Positions 1-7,506 of a DNA stretch of 45,802 bases are shown piece after piece. The position numbers and the translations under genes were made by a program. Source of the stretch: Gemmatimonadaceae bacterium. Lineage in GTDB: Bacteria; Gemmatimonadota; Gemmatimonadetes; Gemmatimonadales; Gemmatimonadaceae. Within the stretch, counting starts at the first letter, position 1, and each line of letters starts with the position of its first letter. The notes beneath the pieces were generated by a model that made no database searches, was not told the DNA's origin, and worked only from the letters and a program-made list of their open reading frames with translations. The stretch is from NCBI GenBank assembly GCA_014377535.1, contig JACMPK010000054.1:1-45802 (forward strand). Reading direction: 5' to 3'.

Positions 1-1
1 C

Positions 2-124
2 AAGTCGTATCCTGTCATCACAATGGAAATCACCAGCCATTCGCACCCCTTCTACACGGGTCAGCAGCGCATGATCGACACGCAGGGTCGTGTCGATCGC
101 TTCAAGAAGCGCTACGCCCGATAG
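2..124 (+). CDS. rpmE: 50S ribosomal protein L31, C-terminal fragment
   Basis: This is the last 40 codons of ribosomal protein L31, a component of the large subunit near the central protuberance. The window begins inside the gene, so its start and any N-terminal zinc-binding cysteines are not visible. The visible residues carry the family signature HSHPFYTG followed by [10 protein letters not shown] and a basic tail ending KKRYAR just before a TAG stop. A GC-rich hairpin follows 18 bp after the stop and probably terminates transcription. Identification rests on the HPFYTG and GRVDRF blocks, which are typical of L31. Whether it is the zinc or non-zinc type cannot be decided here. Confidence 0.93.
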   Translation, partial: KSYPVITMEITSHSHPFYTGQQRMIDTQGRVDRFKKRYAR

Positions 125-142
125 TCGGTGTTGCAGTGACGA

Positions 143-177
143 AAAGCGGGCGATGCCGATTCGGCGTCGCCCGCTTT
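143..177 (+). terminator. Hairpin terminator after rpmE
   Basis: AAAGCGGG at 143-150 pairs perfectly with CCCGCTTT at 170-177, and the stem extends inward through CGA/TCG and GCCGA/TCGGC. The downstream side has no long T tract beyond the TTT inside the stem. It lies 18 bp after the rpmE stop and is most likely its terminator. The rest of the interval up to 401 shows no convincing gene. Confidence 0.75.
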
Positions 178-401
178 GTCGTTGTGCGTCCGGTGCCGTC
201 GAGATCCAGTGAATGTGTTATCGAACGACAAGGCCTGCTGCGCCGCAGCTATCCCGTCGCGCATGCTGGTTGTGCCACCAATGAAGGGCAAGCGAACGAC
301 GATAGCGCAGCGGTGCGTGGTGCACCGGCTGCGCCATCATTCGAATACATCTTTGTATCGCAGGAGTCGAACGTGCCGCGCGCGGTCGCACCACGCATTG
401 G

Positions 402-914
402 TTACTTCAGCTTGAACGTCAGGCCAATGTTGACCGTGGATGCACCCGCGCCAAGATCGCCGTACAGTGCCAGATTCGGCTTCAGGAAGTACCGACCACC
501 GGCGCGGCCAATCACGTAGAGGCCACTCGTGTAGCCGCAGTCATTGTTCGCGTAGGTGCTGCAGTTGACAGAGCGGAATCCAAGGCCGGCGCCGAGGAAC
601 AGGTCCACCTTGTTCGACGGATCGATGCGGAAGTGGTAGTTCATCGTCGCGCCGACGGGGATGAAGCGTACCCTTTCGAAGCTGTAGATGTCTGCACTGA
701 CCATGAAGCCCAGCATGCCGTTGCCCAGATCCGGCAGGTTCTTGAAGACATTCTCGTAGCGACCGCCGACCGAAGCGTTGGCACCTCCGATGTTGCCCAG
801 GCCCACGACGAAGCCGACGTCCGAGTATCCCTTGCTGACCTGTGCGATGGATTGCGAGGCAGTCACTGCACTGAATGCGGCAATGCCAACGAGGCCGAGA
901 AGTTTTTTATGCAT
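402..914 (-). CDS. Outer-membrane beta-barrel protein
   Basis: This is a 170-residue secreted protein. It begins with a clear signal peptide (MHKKLLGLVGIAAFSAVTAS, cleavage probably after SIAQ). The mature part alternates polar and hydrophobic residues, is rich in Gly and aromatics, and ends in the strand-like segment VNIGLTFKLK, as expected of a small outer-membrane barrel of the OmpW/OmpA-like beta-barrel type. Two Cys (NCSTYANNDCGY) probably form a disulfide in an outer loop. The ATG is followed directly by the signal sequence, so the start is secure. It stands alone, convergent with rpmE. A specific function is not recognisable. Confidence 0.72.
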   Translation of the reverse strand: MHKKLLGLVGIAAFSAVTASQSIAQVSKGYSDVGFVVGLGNIGGANASVGGRYENVFKNLPDLGNGMLGFMVSADIYSFERVRFIPVGATMNYHFRIDPSNKVDLFLGAGLGFRSVNCSTYANNDCGYTSGLYVIGRAGGRYFLKPNLALYGDLGAGASTVNIGLTFKLK

Positions 915-1058
915 GCGTTTGTCCTGAACGTGTGTATGGTGATCTGATGCAGGCCGAACTGCCCCGCACGCTTTACCACAGCACGTTCAGTGCCGTACTG
1001 CGCAGCTCGCCACGCCCGCCTGCGGGAAGGAAATTCCGACGGCCGCTTGCCGTGCCCG

Positions 1059-1433
1059 TCAGGCCGCCTTGCAGGTCGTGCAGCGACCGAAAAGCATGAC
1101 CTCGTGGCCCTCGGTCGTGAACCCGGCCGGCGCCAGCTTCAGAATGTCGGCAGGACAGCCCTCCACCTCGAACACCTTGTCGCAGGCGCGGCAATGAAAA
1201 TGGTGATGGTGTCCCAGGTGGGCGACTTCGTAGCGCGGCGCCTCGCCGGGGATGTCGATGCTTTTGATCTCGCCCTCGTCCACCAGCGTCTTGATAGTGC
1301 GATAGACGGTCGCGATCCCCATGCTCGGCACTTCGGACTTGGCGGCATCGAGCACCTCGGCGGGCGACAGCGGGCGATGCAGGGCGGCGAAAACGCGGCG
1401 GATTGCGCCGCGCTGCCTGGTATTCCGTTCCAT
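1059..1433 (-). CDS. Fur-family metal-dependent transcriptional regulator
   Basis: This 124-residue protein has the Fur layout. An N-terminal winged helix (residues about 8-60, with the recognition-helix signature IATVYRTIKTLVDEGEI) is followed by a dimerisation and metal domain. HHHHFHC around residue 80 supplies metal ligands, and the CRAC and terminal CTTC pairs would form the structural zinc site. Length is slightly short for the family (usually 130-150). It is transcribed away from the SCO1 copper operon, with an AT-rich Fur-box-like site between them. The sequence does not separate Fur, Zur and PerR subtypes. The copper neighbours do not prove that it senses copper. Confidence 0.9.
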   Translation of the reverse strand: MERNTRQRGAIRRVFAALHRPLSPAEVLDAAKSEVPSMGIATVYRTIKTLVDEGEIKSIDIPGEAPRYEVAHLGHHHHFHCRACDKVFEVEGCPADILKLAPAGFTTEGHEVMLFGRCTTCKAA

Positions 1434-1501
1434 CGGCGTCCTCTGCGTCTGCAGCTTGCGGTGGCGTCAACTATTTCGCAGGAACGCCGGGGCGGGTCCT
1501 G

Positions 1502-1530
1502 TTATTGAGAATGATATGATAACGAGAATC
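1502..1530. promoter_or_regulatory. Candidate Fur/Zur operator between fur and SCO1
   Basis: This short AT-rich island sits in otherwise very GC-rich DNA between the divergent Fur-family gene and the SCO1 gene. The stretch GAGAATGATATGATAACGAG matches the first half of the Fur consensus closely (9 of the first 10 positions of GATAATGATA). The reverse strand reads GTTATCATATCATTC, reminiscent of Zur boxes. It lies 69-97 bp upstream of the regulator start and 46-74 bp upstream of the SCO1 start, so it could control both. Confidence 0.5.
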
Positions 1531-1575
1531 GACGCCGACCGCGAGCTGATTCCGGCGGCGGCTAGGTTCCCTCGT

Positions 1576-2145
1576 ATGCGACTGTCGATCGCCGGTCTCG
1601 CCGGCCTGCTGCTGACTGCGTGCGCGGGTCCCTCGTTCAACGGCGTGTCGCTGGACCCGCCCGAGCGCGCACCGCTGCTCCAGTTGGCCGATTCGGGCGG
1701 CGCACGATTCGACCTCGCAGACGAGCGGGGCAAGGTGGTGCTGGTGTTCTTTGGCTACACGCACTGCCCCGACATCTGCCCCACCACGCTGCTCGACTGG
1801 CGGCGCGCCGCGGACCTGCTGGGACGGAAGGCCGACGACGTGCGGTTCGTATTCGTGAGCGTGGACCCGGAGCGTGACACACCGGCAGCGACACAACGAT
1901 ATGCCGCGCGATTCTTGCCGCGCATCGTGGGACTCACCGGCACACGACCGCAGATCGACGCGATGCTTTCTACCTGGAAGCTGGCGAGTTATCGCGACGG
2001 CATTCCCGGTGACACGAACATGGTCTACACCGTCAGCCATCCATCGCAGGTGTTCGTCGTGGACCGAGCCGGCCAGCTTCGACTCTTGCACCGCGCAGAA
2101 CTCACACCGGCCCAGGTGGCCGCCGACATCAGGGAGCTGCTGTGA
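1576..2145 (+). CDS. SCO1/SenC-family copper chaperone lipoprotein
   Basis: SCO proteins are thioredoxin-fold copper chaperones that deliver Cu to the CuA site of cytochrome c oxidase and act as thiol-disulfide reductants. The 189-residue product shows the copper-binding CPDIC motif following VLVFFGYTHC, the FVSVDPERDTP block, and the conserved distal His in YTVSHPSQVFVVD. The chosen ATG starts MRLSIAGLAGLLLTAC, a lipoprotein signal with the lipobox Cys at residue 15. An in-frame ATG at 1516 would put about 20 extra residues before the signal. The gene overlaps the next one by 4 bp (GTGA), so the two are translationally coupled. A Fur-box-like site lies upstream. Confidence 0.92.
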   Translation: MRLSIAGLAGLLLTACAGPSFNGVSLDPPERAPLLQLADSGGARFDLADERGKVVLVFFGYTHCPDICPTTLLDWRRAADLLGRKADDVRFVFVSVDPERDTPAATQRYAARFLPRIVGLTGTRPQIDAMLSTWKLASYRDGIPGDTNMVYTVSHPSQVFVVDRAGQLRLLHRAELTPAQVAADIRELL

Positions 2146-2612
2146 TCGCACGCTGTCGCAGGGCTGGTTCACATGCGTGGACGCAGGCGTGCGGTGCTGC
2201 AGCACTCGCGATGCTGCTGGTTCCAGCAGCCGGTTGCGGTGCGAAAGCCGTGCCTGCCGTTGCCCTGCGGCTGGAGCCGCACATGCGCGCCGCCGAACAG
2301 GGTGCCGTATCGGCCGTGTATTTCATGTTGCGCAACCCGTCGCCCGACACGCTGGTGCTGCATGGCGTGGAGATCGACGTTGCAGGTGGGGTCTCGATCC
2401 ATCGCTCCAGTGACACGAACGGCATGGCCGCGATGGTGATGCAGGATTCCGTGGTCGTGATGCCCGGTGACTCGGTGGCGTTTCAGGAGCGCGGACTGCA
2501 TGTGATGGCAACCAACCTGCACACGGCGCTGCGCGTTGGTGACACGGTGGTGGTGCGACTCCGGCTTCAGAAGGATCGGGTGGACACATTGCGCGTGGCC
2601 GTTCGTGAGTGA
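2142..2612 (+). CDS. PCu(A)C-family periplasmic copper chaperone
   Basis: PCuAC proteins bind Cu(I) in the periplasm and work with SCO proteins to load the CuA centre of cytochrome oxidase. The 156-residue product has an N-terminal signal ending near LLVPAAGCG, probably a lipobox. The cupredoxin-like domain carries the expected His/Met ligands: IHRSSDTNGMAAM and, further on, GLHVMATNL (HxM). The GTG start overlaps the SCO1 stop, and its own stop is overlapped by the next gene, so the three genes are one operon. The family is assigned from the H-x(n)-M...HxM spacing and the SCO1 neighbour. Confidence 0.88.
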   Translation: MIARCRRAGSHAWTQACGAAALAMLLVPAAGCGAKAVPAVALRLEPHMRAAEQGAVSAVYFMLRNPSPDTLVLHGVEIDVAGGVSIHRSSDTNGMAAMVMQDSVVVMPGDSVAFQERGLHVMATNLHTALRVGDTVVVRLRLQKDRVDTLRVAVRE

Positions 2613-2964
2613 GCAGGTGCGACGCGTGCTGACGCCGTTCGCGGTACTGGTGCTGACGGCGTTCGGCACCTGGTGGGCCTGGCCCCACCCGGCCGTGACT
2701 CTGCGCGTGGAATTGGGCGGACGCGGGCTGGTGGTGGACCGGTGGGGGCGGACCACGGCGTTGCCCGAGACCGTGTTCATTGCCGCCACAGGCCGCAACA
2801 CGCGCGTGCGGATCGACAATCGCGACACGACGTACCAGACACTCGGGATCTTTGGTGCCGCTGCGGGTTCCGTGCGCAACTTCAGTGTCCCGCTTCCCGG
2901 TGCCTACGGCGGCTTCTGCTCGGCGCATGCCTCTGGCGGTCAGGTCACCTACGTGGTGCAGTAA
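2605..2964 (+). CDS. Membrane-anchored cupredoxin-like protein
   Basis: This 119-residue product has one N-terminal membrane anchor (VLTPFAVLVLTAFGTWWAW) and a small beta-rich domain. The segment GAYGGFCSAHASGG resembles the C-terminal ligand loop of cupredoxins (Cys then His). The usual N-terminal His ligand is not evident in NRDTTYQTLG, and the final Met is absent, so copper binding is doubtful. GTG at 2605 overlaps the PCuAC stop by 8 bp, so it is the third gene of the copper operon. It may be an accessory or scaffold protein for copper delivery. I do not recognise a named family. Confidence 0.65.
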   Translation: MSEQVRRVLTPFAVLVLTAFGTWWAWPHPAVTLRVELGGRGLVVDRWGRTTALPETVFIAATGRNTRVRIDNRDTTYQTLGIFGAAAGSVRNFSVPLPGAYGGFCSAHASGGQVTYVVQ

Positions 2965-3017
2965 AGGGCGCGGTGCATTCGCTAGATTCTTATCTTCATT
3001 ATCAGACCGGCGGCGTC

Positions 3018-3662
3018 ATGGCAGCAACAGCGGAAGCGATACATCGCGAGGAGATCGCGAACGCGATCACGCACGGTATCGGAGCGCTGGCCAGTGCAGC
3101 GGCCGGTGCGGTGCTGGTGACGCTCGCCACGCTGCACGGCACGCGCATGCAGATGATCAGCGCCGTCGTGTTCTGCGCGTCACTGCTGCTGCTTTACACA
3201 TCGTCCACGCTGTATCACGCCATTCCGTCCGCGGCGGCCAAGCGTCGGCTGAAGGTCTGCGATCATTGCGCGATCTACATGTTGATCGCTGGCACGTACA
3301 CGCCCTTCGCGCTGGTCGGGCTGCGCGGTGCGGTCGGCTGGTGGCTGTTCGGTGTCGCGTGGGGACTGGCGGTGATCGGCGTGGTGTTCAAGCTTTTCTT
3401 CACCGGTCGGTTCAAGCTGTTCTCGACCTTCGTCTACATCGGCATGGGATGGATGGCGGTGTTCGCCATCCGGCCGATGATCGAGAAGATTCCGGTGTCG
3501 TCGCTCGTCTGGCTGCTGGTGGGGGGCGTGGCGTACACGGCGGGCACGGCGTTCTACCACAACGAGCGCCTGCGCTATTCGCATGCCGTGTGGCACCTGT
3601 TCGTGCTCGCGGGCAGCATCTGCCATTTCGTCGCCGTGATCAGCCAGGTCGTTCCGGTCTGA
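3018..3662 (+). CDS. trhA: Hemolysin III / TrhA (PAQR-type) membrane protein
   Basis: This 214-residue, seven-helix membrane protein belongs to the hemolysin III/TrhA branch of the PAQR superfamily. Bacterial members affect membrane energetics and fluidity; the old hemolysin name is not evidence of toxicity. Diagnostic blocks are EEIANAITHGIG at the N terminus, SSTLYH after the second helix, DHCAIYMLIAGTYTPF, and the C-terminal YHNERLRYSHAVWHLFV. The conserved Ser, Asp and His residues of the proposed intramembrane metal site are all present. The ATG at 3018 directly precedes the conserved N terminus. It lies 53 bp after the copper operon, with a TAGATT word at 2983-2988 that could be a -10 element. 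Confidence 0.92.
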   Translation: MAATAEAIHREEIANAITHGIGALASAAAGAVLVTLATLHGTRMQMISAVVFCASLLLLYTSSTLYHAIPSAAAKRRLKVCDHCAIYMLIAGTYTPFALVGLRGAVGWWLFGVAWGLAVIGVVFKLFFTGRFKLFSTFVYIGMGWMAVFAIRPMIEKIPVSSLVWLLVGGVAYTAGTAFYHNERLRYSHAVWHLFVLAGSICHFVAVISQVVPV

Positions 3663-3824
3663 CACCCGACGAATCACGACGCGTACGCCAACCGTTGCGA
3701 TCGGGCAGGACCGGCAACTTGCCGCGGGGGTACGCGTGGGGTGATGACGGGAACCGGCTATCTTCCGGCTCTCCTACCCTTCCTCGACACCCGTGCGCCA
3801 TGTCCGGCGCCGACTGCCCTGCCC

Positions 3825-4811
3825 ATGACAACACCGACTGCCGGTCCGGTTTCGGCCTTCCTGCGCCACAATTTCCGTCACTTCAACGCAGCGGCGCTCG
3901 TCGAGGCGGCCGATGGATACACGACGCACCTTGCCCACGGTGGCAAGATGTTCGTGACCATTGCCGGCGCCATGAGCACGGCAGAGCTGGGCGTGTCACT
4001 CGCGGAGATGATCCGGCAGGGCAAGATTCACGGCATCAGCTGCACTGGCGCCAACCTCGAGGAGGATGTCTTCAACCTCGTGGCCCACGACTTCTACGAG
4101 CGCATCCCGAACTGGCGCGACCTGACGCCGGCGCAGGAGCAGGACCTGCTGGATCGTCACATGAATCGCGTGACCGATACGTGCATTCCCGAGATGGAAG
4201 CCATGCGCCGCATCGAGAGCGTGGTGCTGGAGGAGTGGATCGCCGCCGACACGGCAGGTGAGCGCTATTTCCCGCACGAGTTCATGTACAAGATCCTGCT
4301 CTCGGGCAAGCTGAAGGACAGCTACCAGATCGACCCGAAGAACTCGTGGCTGCTCGCGGCCGCCGAAGCGAACCTGCCGATCATCGTGCCGGGCTGGGAA
4401 GACGCGACGCTGGCGAACATGTTCGCGGGTCACGTCATCAGCGGTGACGTGAAAAACGTGCACACCGTGAAGACGGGCATCGAATACATGATGTTCCTGG
4501 CCGAGTGGTATACGGATGTGACGAAAGACTCGTCGATGGGCTTTTTCCAGATCGGCGGAGGCATTGCTGGTGACTTCCCGATCTGCGTGGTGCCGATGCT
4601 GCACCAGGATCTGCAGCGCGACGAGATTCCGCTGTGGGGTTACTTCTGCCAGATCAGCGACAGCACCACCAGCTACGGCTCGTACTCCGGCGCCGTGCCG
4701 AACGAAAAGATCACGTGGGGCAAGCTTGGCGTGGACACGCCGAAATTCATGATCGAAAGCGATGCGTCAATCGTGGCACCGCTGGTCTTTGCGCTGGTGC
4801 TGGGCCAGTGA
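3825..4811 (+). CDS. Deoxyhypusine synthase-like protein
   Basis: The 328-residue product belongs to the deoxyhypusine synthase family, NAD-dependent aminobutyl transferases. Eukaryotic and archaeal members modify eIF5A/aIF5A. Bacteria lack that substrate, and their homologues are thought to act on diamines or spermidine, for example to make homospermidine. Family blocks are present throughout: VTIAGAMSTAELG, SCTGANLEED, QIGGGIAGDFP and, near the C terminus, SGAVPNEKITWGKLGVD. The Lys of WGK (residue 300) aligns with the catalytic Lys that carries the enzyme-imine intermediate, so the enzyme looks active. The ATG at 3825 gives a family-like N terminus; upstream in-frame starts add a low-complexity leader. 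Its stop overlaps the copC start (GTGA). Confidence 0.88.
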   Translation: MTTPTAGPVSAFLRHNFRHFNAAALVEAADGYTTHLAHGGKMFVTIAGAMSTAELGVSLAEMIRQGKIHGISCTGANLEEDVFNLVAHDFYERIPNWRDLTPAQEQDLLDRHMNRVTDTCIPEMEAMRRIESVVLEEWIAADTAGERYFPHEFMYKILLSGKLKDSYQIDPKNSWLLAAAEANLPIIVPGWEDATLANMFAGHVISGDVKNVHTVKTGIEYMMFLAEWYTDVTKDSSMGFFQIGGGIAGDFPICVVPMLHQDLQRDEIPLWGYFCQISDSTTSYGSYSGAVPNEKITWGKLGVDTPKFMIESDASIVAPLVFALVLGQ

Positions 4812-5248
4812 ACGTGCGCAGCGGCGGCGCTTTCGTACGTGACGGCGTGCGCCCGCTCGCTCGCCGAGCCGTGACGCTTGCGCTGCTGGCCGCCGTGCCC
4901 GCGATTGCGGGCGCAGCGATGATGCACATGAAGCTGAGCCGCAGCGAGCCGGCAGCGAACTCCGTACTGCGCATACCGCCGAAGGACCTGAAGCTCTGGT
5001 TCACGCAGCGGCCTGAGCTCACGGTGACGTCGGTGAAGCTGCGCAGCGGGTCCGGCGCGAGTGCGGTCCAACGTACGCTCGCCCCGCTTGCGCGCGCTGC
5101 GGCTGACAGTGCGCCAATCGTGGTACCCGTCGGCGTGACACTCGCCCCAGGTCATTACGAGATTGCATGGCGCACGATGGCGCGCGACGGGCATGTGCTG
5201 AACGGCATCATCCCGTTCGATGTGGGCAGCGGCGCCGCGAAGCGCTGA
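4808..5248 (+). CDS. copC: CopC-domain copper resistance protein
   Basis: CopC proteins are small periplasmic beta-barrel copper carriers, usually partnered with the membrane protein CopD. The 146-residue product has an N-terminal signal (RRAVTLALLAAVPAIAGAA). Immediately after it come HMKLSRSEPAANSV, matching the family H-x-x-L-x-x-S-x-P start, and the C-terminal block ARDGHVLNGIIPFDVG. Both His positions of the Cu(II) site are therefore visible. GTG at 4808 overlaps the deoxyhypusine-synthase-like stop; a second GTG at 4814 is an alternative. copD starts 12 bp downstream, so the pair is co-transcribed. Confidence 0.88.
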   Translation: MNVRSGGAFVRDGVRPLARRAVTLALLAAVPAIAGAAMMHMKLSRSEPAANSVLRIPPKDLKLWFTQRPELTVTSVKLRSGSGASAVQRTLAPLARAAADSAPIVVPVGVTLAPGHYEIAWRTMARDGHVLNGIIPFDVGSGAAKR

Positions 5249-5260
5249 CCGCACGGCACG

Positions 5261-6184
5261 ATGGAATGGATCGTCGCGCGCTGGGTCACGTTCATCGCGA
5301 CGATGCTCGCGGTGGGCGCATGCGCCGTGGGCCTGGCCGTCATGCCACGTGTCGAAACTGACACCGTCACGCGCCAATCAATAGGACGCGACGTGGCGTG
5401 GGTGGGGATCGGTGCCGTCGTGGCATTGATTCCCGCATCGTGCATGCGCCTGGCGGATCAGGTCTTCGCGCTCCGTTCGCCCGGCGATCCGTGGTTCGCG
5501 GGCATCGAGGCGCTGCTCACGTCCACGACCTGGGGCCTCGGATTTTTCTGGCAGTCCGCCTCCGCGGTTCTGGCTGGCGTCGGATTCTGGCTGGTCTCCC
5601 GTACCCCGAAGGCTCGCTGGCCATGGCTTCCGGCGACGCTCGGCGCCCTCGGGCTCTGCGTCACACCCGCCATGCAGGGCCACGCGATCGGTGCCGAGAA
5701 CGCGAGCATCCTCACGGTCGCGAGTGACATCGCGCATGTCGCAGGCGCCTCGCTCTGGCTGGGCAGCCTTGGCGTGGTCGCGTTCCTGGGCATCGCGCTA
5801 CCGAATGCCGACGGTATCGTGTCGCCGGCACGACGCGACCGGGCCGAGACACGACTGAGACTGCTGATTCCACTGATTCCTCCGGTGGGCATTCCCGGTG
5901 TCGCACTGCTGCTTGGCAGCGGCCTGTTCGCGACATATGTGCACCTGCGTGCAATCAGCGAGCTGTGGACCGTGCAGTGGGGCCTGTACGTGCTTGCGAA
6001 GCTCGTGCTCGTGAGCGTGATCGTGCTGCTCGGTGCGCTGAACTGGCGGCGCCTTGGTCCACGCATGACGACGACAGCGGGTGTCGACGTACTGCGGAAG
6101 TCGCTGGTCACGGAGCTGCTGCTGGCGCTGCTGGTGCTGCTGGTGACCGCGGTGCTGGTGGTGACACCGCTGCCAGGCGAATGA
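5261..6184 (+). CDS. copD: CopD-family copper transport membrane protein
   Basis: The 307-residue polytopic membrane protein has about eight hydrophobic helices. CopD proteins are thought to move copper across the inner membrane or pass it to CopC-type carriers. The signature region HVAGASLWLGSLGVV and the later LYVLAKLVLV...LGALNW block are typical of the CopD domain, and His residues in or near helices (GHAIG, HVAG, YVHLR) could be ligands. It follows copC at 12 bp. It ends 4 bp before the convergent RES-domain gene, leaving no room for a separate terminator. Confidence 0.85.
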   Translation: MEWIVARWVTFIATMLAVGACAVGLAVMPRVETDTVTRQSIGRDVAWVGIGAVVALIPASCMRLADQVFALRSPGDPWFAGIEALLTSTTWGLGFFWQSASAVLAGVGFWLVSRTPKARWPWLPATLGALGLCVTPAMQGHAIGAENASILTVASDIAHVAGASLWLGSLGVVAFLGIALPNADGIVSPARRDRAETRLRLLIPLIPPVGIPGVALLLGSGLFATYVHLRAISELWTVQWGLYVLAKLVLVSVIVLLGALNWRRLGPRMTTTAGVDVLRKSLVTELLLALLVLLVTAVLVVTPLPGE

Positions 6185-6188
6185 GTCC

Positions 6189-6920
6189 TTACCCGATGGC
6201 CTTGAGCCGCGGCGTCTCGGGCTCCGTGCTGCCGAAGGATTCCAGCTGCAGCACCTCGGGTTCAGGCCGGCCGTGCCAGCGGTATTCCAGGTGGCGTCCC
6301 TGCGTGACCGGCAGCAAGGCGCGCGGCCGGTAGATCACGACGCATTCGCCGGTCGAGCGCCGTACGCTGGTCCAGACGATGCCGATGTCACCACGCGCGC
6401 GGCACGCCTCGCCGAACTGCTGTGCGACGGTGTAATCGTCAGGGTGGTACAGCGCCGGTTGCTGCACGTGGCGGCCGCGCAGGTCCACGAGGCGCGCGTC
6501 GAGCGTGGTGACGAGCTCGCGCATGGTGATCGTTGCGTCGAAGCCCAGGTCCGATGCAGCGAGTCGGCGCGAGTGATGATGAATCGTCTCGCGGATCGCG
6601 GTCTGCAGGTCGCGCGCGCCATACCAGGCGCCGAGCTGCGGGGCGTTGAAGCGGCCGCCTCCGGGCGCCGCGTGCAGGAAGGCCGCCATCACGATGGTCG
6701 CTCCGGGCACGCCAACGACCCACTCGCCTTCGGGCAGCACCGCGCTCCGCTCGAGCGCGATCCGCACACGATCGTTCGTGAGGCTCTCGAGTTCCATCGC
6801 GGCGATCGCGTCAGCAGGCGTGGCGACGCGATCGAAGACACCGACAGGCGGGAAGCGCGACGGCACCAGCCGGTGCGCCCGTCCGCGGACACGCACCGAC
6901 TGGACGGCGGCCTCGGTCAC
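6189..6920 (-). CDS. RES-domain toxin (NAD+-degrading family)
   Basis: RES-domain proteins are toxins of type II toxin-antitoxin systems; characterised members degrade NAD+. The 243-residue product shows the domain core. GGRFN near residue 88 supplies the conserved Arg, YGARDLQTAIRET the conserved Tyr and Glu, and GIVWTSVR the conserved Ser, all in the family order. The GTG start at 6920 overlaps the stop of the upstream antitoxin (GTGA), giving the usual antitoxin-then-toxin order; TTG at 6926 is an alternative. Length is somewhat larger than typical RES toxins (150-230), with a short extra C-terminal tail. It ends 4 bp from copD. Confidence 0.85.
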   Translation of the reverse strand: MTEAAVQSVRVRGRAHRLVPSRFPPVGVFDRVATPADAIAAMELESLTNDRVRIALERSAVLPEGEWVVGVPGATIVMAAFLHAAPGGGRFNAPQLGAWYGARDLQTAIRETIHHHSRRLAASDLGFDATITMRELVTTLDARLVDLRGRHVQQPALYHPDDYTVAQQFGEACRARGDIGIVWTSVRRSTGECVVIYRPRALLPVTQGRHLEYRWHGRPEPEVLQLESFGSTEPETPRLKAIG

Positions 6921-7498
6921 GGCCAACTGCCGCGCCAGCCGTCCAGATAGCGACGAACGGCGTAGAGATCCTCGATGGAGCCGCGGCGCATGCGCTCGAG
7001 CGGCGACTGGCCGCCGAAGTCGGAATCACGGTTGGGCGACTTGAGCCATCGGATACCGGTCGCATCGTCAGAGAAGAGCAGGCGCAGCGCCTTGTAGATG
7101 CCCAGCAGCAGCGAAAGCCGCTCGAGCTGGTCGCGCGACGGTGTGCCGACGTCACCCTGTCGCCACTTGTGATACGTGGATTCGCCGATGTCACCGAGCA
7201 GCGTCCGGCGCGCGGCCACCGGGAGCTGCCATTCGTCAGCGATGCCCACGAAGGTCCGCATGCCGGCCGCACCGAGCCGTCGTGCGGCGGCCACGTCGAG
7301 GTCGCGGAGGGCGACCGATGCACGGTCGTCAGACGGGCGGACTGCGTTCGAAAACTCCCTGCGTGGAGTATCACGCCAGACATGCAGGACTGCAAGCGCC
7401 GGCGGCACCGGCCGCGCATACGGTACCTTGCGGTCACGTGCGCCACGCACGCGCACGGGCTCATGCGTTGCGTGCAGGCGGCGGATTTCTTCAATCAC
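6917..7498 (-). CDS. Xre/MbcA/ParS-type antitoxin
   Basis: This 193-residue antitoxin partners the RES toxin. The middle carries a Xre-like helix-turn-helix (around ESTYHKWRQGD, residues about 110-125). The C terminus holds the toxin-binding region with the family pattern IRWLKSPNRDSDFGGQSPLE and a final helix. Such antitoxins neutralise RES and usually autorepress the operon. The GTG at 7498 gives an N-terminal extension of roughly 70 residues that most relatives lack, so a start further in is possible, though no early internal ATG exists. The divergent TlpA gene begins only 8 bp away, so the promoters must overlap. Confidence 0.8.
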   Translation of the reverse strand: MIEEIRRLHATHEPVRVRGARDRKVPYARPVPPALAVLHVWRDTPRREFSNAVRPSDDRASVALRDLDVAAARRLGAAGMRTFVGIADEWQLPVAARRTLLGDIGESTYHKWRQGDVGTPSRDQLERLSLLLGIYKALRLLFSDDATGIRWLKSPNRDSDFGGQSPLERMRRGSIEDLYAVRRYLDGWRGSWP

Positions 7499-7506
7499 CC
7501 GGACAC

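Noticed and set aside
2673-3017. In-frame upstream extension of the TrhA gene
   Set aside because: The extension is antisense-like Arg/His-rich sequence overlapping the cupredoxin-like gene; ATG 3018 starts the conserved N terminus.
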